Positions 61,051-64,000 of a DNA stretch of 64,000 nucleotides are shown piece after piece (within the stretch, counting starts at the first letter, position 1; every line of letters starts with the position of its first letter). The position numbers and the translations under genes were made by a program. Origin of the DNA: Siphlonurus alternatus (taxonomy: Eukaryota > Arthropoda > Insecta > Ephemeroptera > Siphlonuridae). The notes beneath the pieces are model-generated. The model saw only the letters and a list, made by a program, of their open reading frames with translations. It did no database searches and was not told where the DNA came from. The stretch lies in the NCBI GenBank assembly GCA_949825025.1, contig OX463786.1:15833309-15897308 (forward strand), written 5' to 3'.

Positions 61051-61265
61051 GGGTTGTCTCACACAGGATCGCAGGATATCGCAGCGTATGATAAAAAATT
61101 AAGAACCTATGCAATCAGGTATACGCACGCCAACAGCTTCGTTTAATTCGTATCGCATGACATCGTAAATTTCTCATTTAGAAGTAGTTCTAAATTTGTA
61201 AATTTTTATCATTTTTTGTCCCACGATACCATACAATACGACAGGAAGGCAGTATGCAACCCGCC
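61051..61265. mobile_element. MITE family M, TAA duplication
   Basis: Starts GGGTTGTCTCACACAGGATC and ends CAGTATGCAACCCGCC, flanked by TAA at 61048-61050 and 61266-61268. Internal GGATATCGCAGCGTATGATA and GATACCATACAATACGAC pair. It is the same family as 27224 and PIF/Harbinger-like by target and tips. Confidence 0.82.
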
Positions 61266-61818
61266 TAATCTGTAGGTTTAGGGTACAGTATATAAAGATA
61301 ACAATGAATACCGCACTATTATATAGTGTATATTTTATATAATAATATATACACTATTATATATACCATATATCACGTATGGTCAAACATTACCAAAATT
61401 AGCACCATTAGTGAGTTTCCATGAATATAACATTATGCCTGGCATATATAAGAGAAATTTATACCTGCCATTGTATCTAATATTATAGAATATTAAAATA
61501 ATAATTGGTACTCATTAAAAAAATAAGAGCACGCATGTTTAATTATTTTGTAAATATTCTTTAAAAAATATCATAATTTACACAATACATTATATTGATA
61601 TATTATATAATACAGTATAAAAAAAAAGCGAGCATTATTTTGCAATTCATTATTTTTATATATAAAGACATGAATCTTAACTATACAAAACCTATCAAAG
61701 TAACGTTATATGAAATAAATATCAAAACATATACTTTACAAATTGGAAACATTTTGAAATTTATACAATTCTCAATATATTACATATACATTTCATAGTC
61801 ATCGAATATATCATTTGA
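61266..61818. other. AT-rich non-coding DNA
   Basis: Contains an AT-only palindrome ATATAGTGTATATT/AATATATACACTATTA at 61320-61358. No gene. Confidence 0.45.
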
Positions 61819-61970
61819 TATAAAAAAAAAATTGAAAATCGATTTGAGATTGCTGTGACAGACAGGTGTCGCTTGCTAGTCGAAGTGAAGGGGGGAGGGG
61901 GCAGGAAATTTCGTCATTGCGACGACTTCAATATCCACCCCCGCGAGCTTGAGACATTCTCAGCACCAAG
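61819..61970 (+). other. Candidate CpG-rich exon with donor
   Basis: One frame is open from 61819 to donor CACCAAG|GTACGT at 61970/61971 (about 50 codons, including VEVKGGGGRKFRHCDDFN). It has no ATG. CpG density and G+C are well above the surroundings. The only upstream acceptor (TGACAGACAG) is weak. It could be the 3' part of an exon or a promoter-proximal patch. No family recognised. Confidence 0.3.
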
Positions 61971-62051
61971 GTACGTGTGACTAAGGTCGACCAGAGTCTA
62001 TCTTATAACACAGGAACCAGATCATAAATAAATTAACGACAGTCCTGTACA

Positions 62052-62182
62052 GTACATTCGTCACCTTGGAAAATTTCCCACTTGCAGTCATGTTAATCAC
62101 CATGCCTTGTGTTATTCTTACGGAGCTTGCATGGCGATTAACAAGGCTGCAAGTGGGAAATTTTCTGAGGCGACGACTGTAC
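62052..62182. mobile_element. MITE family D, clean copy
   Basis: GTACATTCGTCACCTTGGAA, GTTAATCACCATGCCTTGTG and GCATGGCGATTAACAAGGCT, TTTTCTGAGGCGACGACTGTAC. A full hairpin of 131 bp around TTATTCTTACGGAGC. Confidence 0.85.
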
Positions 62183-62634
62183 ATCTAAAGTGTTATATTA
62201 TATCGAATGATATAATTTTTAATTTTTATAAGAATACGAGAATATATAATAAAATTAACCGCTTATGATTAGGGCTAAAATTCAAAAGGGTAATTTTCTC
62301 ACAACAGCTCTATTTCCAATTTCCGTCTATAAGGCTCAATGTTAAACTCCTAAATTTGTACAAAACTGATCAGAGACCCACTTAAAAAAAAAAAAAAAAA
62401 TACACTGATTGGTGGCAAACTTTAAGTTCCCTGCAAGTCTCATTGAAATCAAGTGGTTATCCCAATCAAATGAGATTTATCCATAAATTAATGTAAATGA
62501 TTATTGCGCGGAACAATTATTATTTATTTCTTAGAGCTAAAATTTCAGGCGATATAACACTTTGTTTACCAATTTTCCTTACAGTTCTTGGAAGAAAAAC
62601 TTGAACTTATCTTAACAGGCGACTTTGTTAGTCA

Positions 62635-62638
<4 letters not shown>
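62183..62638. other. AT-rich non-coding DNA
   Basis: Poly-A of about 18 near 62383. No gene. Confidence 0.45.

Positions 62639-62695
<57 letters not shown>
62639..62695. repeat. (CT)n microsatellite
   Basis: Pure CT array of about 57 bp. Confidence 0.98.
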
Positions 62696-62698
<3 letters not shown>

Positions 62699-64000
62699 TC
62701 TTCAGAACATGTTCTAAATTTGTTGTAAATTTCTAGCTTACAAGTCGCTTGCAAGAGGAGTTGAAATTTTCTGGTCTTTAAAACAAAACTGTGAATGAAA
62801 AACCAGTGAACTAAATTTGATACTAAAAGCCTTGGTAAAGTAATTTTAGAAAAGTACAAGCTTTAATTTAAAACCAACAAGTTTGCTAAATCATATTCGA
62901 AGCTGCTAAGAAACTAGTTGTGTTATTCAGTGATCACTATACGATTACTGAATGGGGCATGTTTCTCAAGCATTAATTCTGATTATCGCAAAATAATGAT
63001 CCTCAAGCTGTATTTTTTTTTCTGCCTCGAATTAAAAGTTGTCTATAAAGAAAACAAAATCGTTTATCTTTATAACAATTATCTTTAATATTGATTGAAT
63101 TTTATTTTTATAATTTTACATGTAAATTGAATATATTATTATATCAAATCTACCTTTAGAATTGAAATAACCTTGGTATGTTCTACACTTTACTTGCAGC
63201 AAGTTCTTGAAGGAAAAGCAAATATAGCAAAGAAGGAAGAGAAACTGCACCATCTATTCTGTAGCACTTTAGAAAGAGAGTCAGCCTAAGGTACACAGTG
63301 CACCTCTTTTCAACCCCCGCCCTCGAGCAATCTTCCCTTTGTTCATTGTTACCCCAGTAGGGTCTACCTTTCACATGCTGGGGTACTTGAGAAAATATCA
63401 GTATTTTTTTTTTCATATCTCTCTAAAACATCCCTTTTATATACCAATTACTTTCTGATAATGAACCTTGAATAAGTAAATGATGAGATAACACAAGCTA
63501 TTGTAGCAAAATACACTGAATATATCATAGCTATGCCTTTAATATCAAAGATATTCCAAGAAGTCCATCCCTGCATGATGAAGAATTTCTAGTTTTAAAA
63601 TTATAGTACGCATTCCCCCCGATGATGGCATTAGCAATGTTATTTTAATTTATTTATTTATTTTTATTTTTTACCCAAGTTACAGCAAAGAAATATACAT
63701 TGTAAAAAGGATGTGGATATATCAGCAAAGCACTATAAGCACTCTTTCACATATGTGGCTGCTGCCCTTAATAACTTACAATTAAAAATACAGCAATTAT
63801 ATAGCTAATGTCATAATAACAATGTTATAACTTAGAATTTTTAGCTAAATAGTGTTTACATATTCACTTGAATGCATCATTATTATAGGGAAAGTATATT
63901 AGTTTTTTTTAAGACAATATTCATCATATTAATCATAAATCTTATTTTGTATTTGGGCAGATTGGTCATCATGAATATTATATGCCATTAAGTATGTATA
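62696..64000. other. AT-rich non-coding DNA to window end
   Basis: 63185-63370 is more balanced and includes a small hairpin TACCCCAG...CTGGGGTA (63350-63386). A 77-codon minus-strand frame there (63416-63183) has no domain or splice support. Confidence 0.45.

Overview
This is a eukaryotic, gene-poor window that is very AT-rich (by eye about 70% A+T). It most likely comes from an arthropod, probably an insect. The reasons are the AT-rich non-coding DNA, the many short palindromic non-autonomous DNA transposons (MITEs), tRNA-derived SINE remnants, long pure (CT)n/(GA)n arrays, and one short exon pair with standard GT-AG splice sites and homopolymer-rich coding sequence. I cannot name the species or order. 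There is no bacterial-style coding, no long open frame, no transposase, no reverse transcriptase and no rRNA.

Gene content: the only coding model I can support is on the minus strand at 44416-43804. It has a short first coding exon (44416-44336), a 238-bp AT-rich intron and a 294-bp second exon (44097-43804) that join in frame. Together they encode 125 residues of Asn/Thr/Ser- and Ala-rich protein and end at a strong splice donor. A TATA-like box and a GCGC-rich block lie just upstream (44483-44509). The rest of the gene must lie to the left, probably beyond base 1. At 11240/11241 the minus strand has a fused acceptor-donor (pyrimidine tract-CAG|GTAAGG) that looks like a ratchet point for recursive splicing of that very long intron. 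A second one lies at 58869/58870. Two GC/CpG-richer plus-strand segments ending in splice donors (59430-59567 and 61819-61970) are weaker exon candidates.

Repeats dominate. I group them into families by shared arms and lettered them for this window: A (3 copies), B (7), C (4), D (5), E (about 9, including pieces), F (3), G (2), H (3), I (3), J (3), K (2), L (1), M (2), N (2), O (2 in tandem plus a piece), Q (1), R (1), S (2). F, G and J end in TTAA (piggyBac-like target). M is flanked by TAA (PIF/Harbinger-like). D and O are consistent with TA targets (Tc1/mariner-like). Eight scattered pieces share a SINE central domain. Microsatellites lie at 4171, 5101, 6601, 23177, 30670, 31516, 36387, 55217 and 62639.

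Layout: 1-9 kb is mostly AT-rich DNA with A, D, E and J elements and three CT/GA arrays. 9 kb has a local tandem repeat. 10-21 kb carries B, J, E, A, H, O and C elements and the ratchet site. 21-31 kb has the longest GA array, a SINE, C, G, the nested N/M pair, perfect hairpin K, H, I and a (TA)n array. 31-43 kb has CT arrays, SINEs, B, F, A and G. 43-45 kb holds the exons. 45-64 kb is the densest MITE field (B x4, C x2, D x3, E x4, F x2, I, M, Q, R).

The elements do not form a pathway. The most interesting non-gene signal is the modular build of hairpin family B: conserved mid-arms and apical loop with exchangeable tips and sub-apical segments, including one apparent tip chimera. Families A and B also disperse the CRE octamer TGACGTCA.
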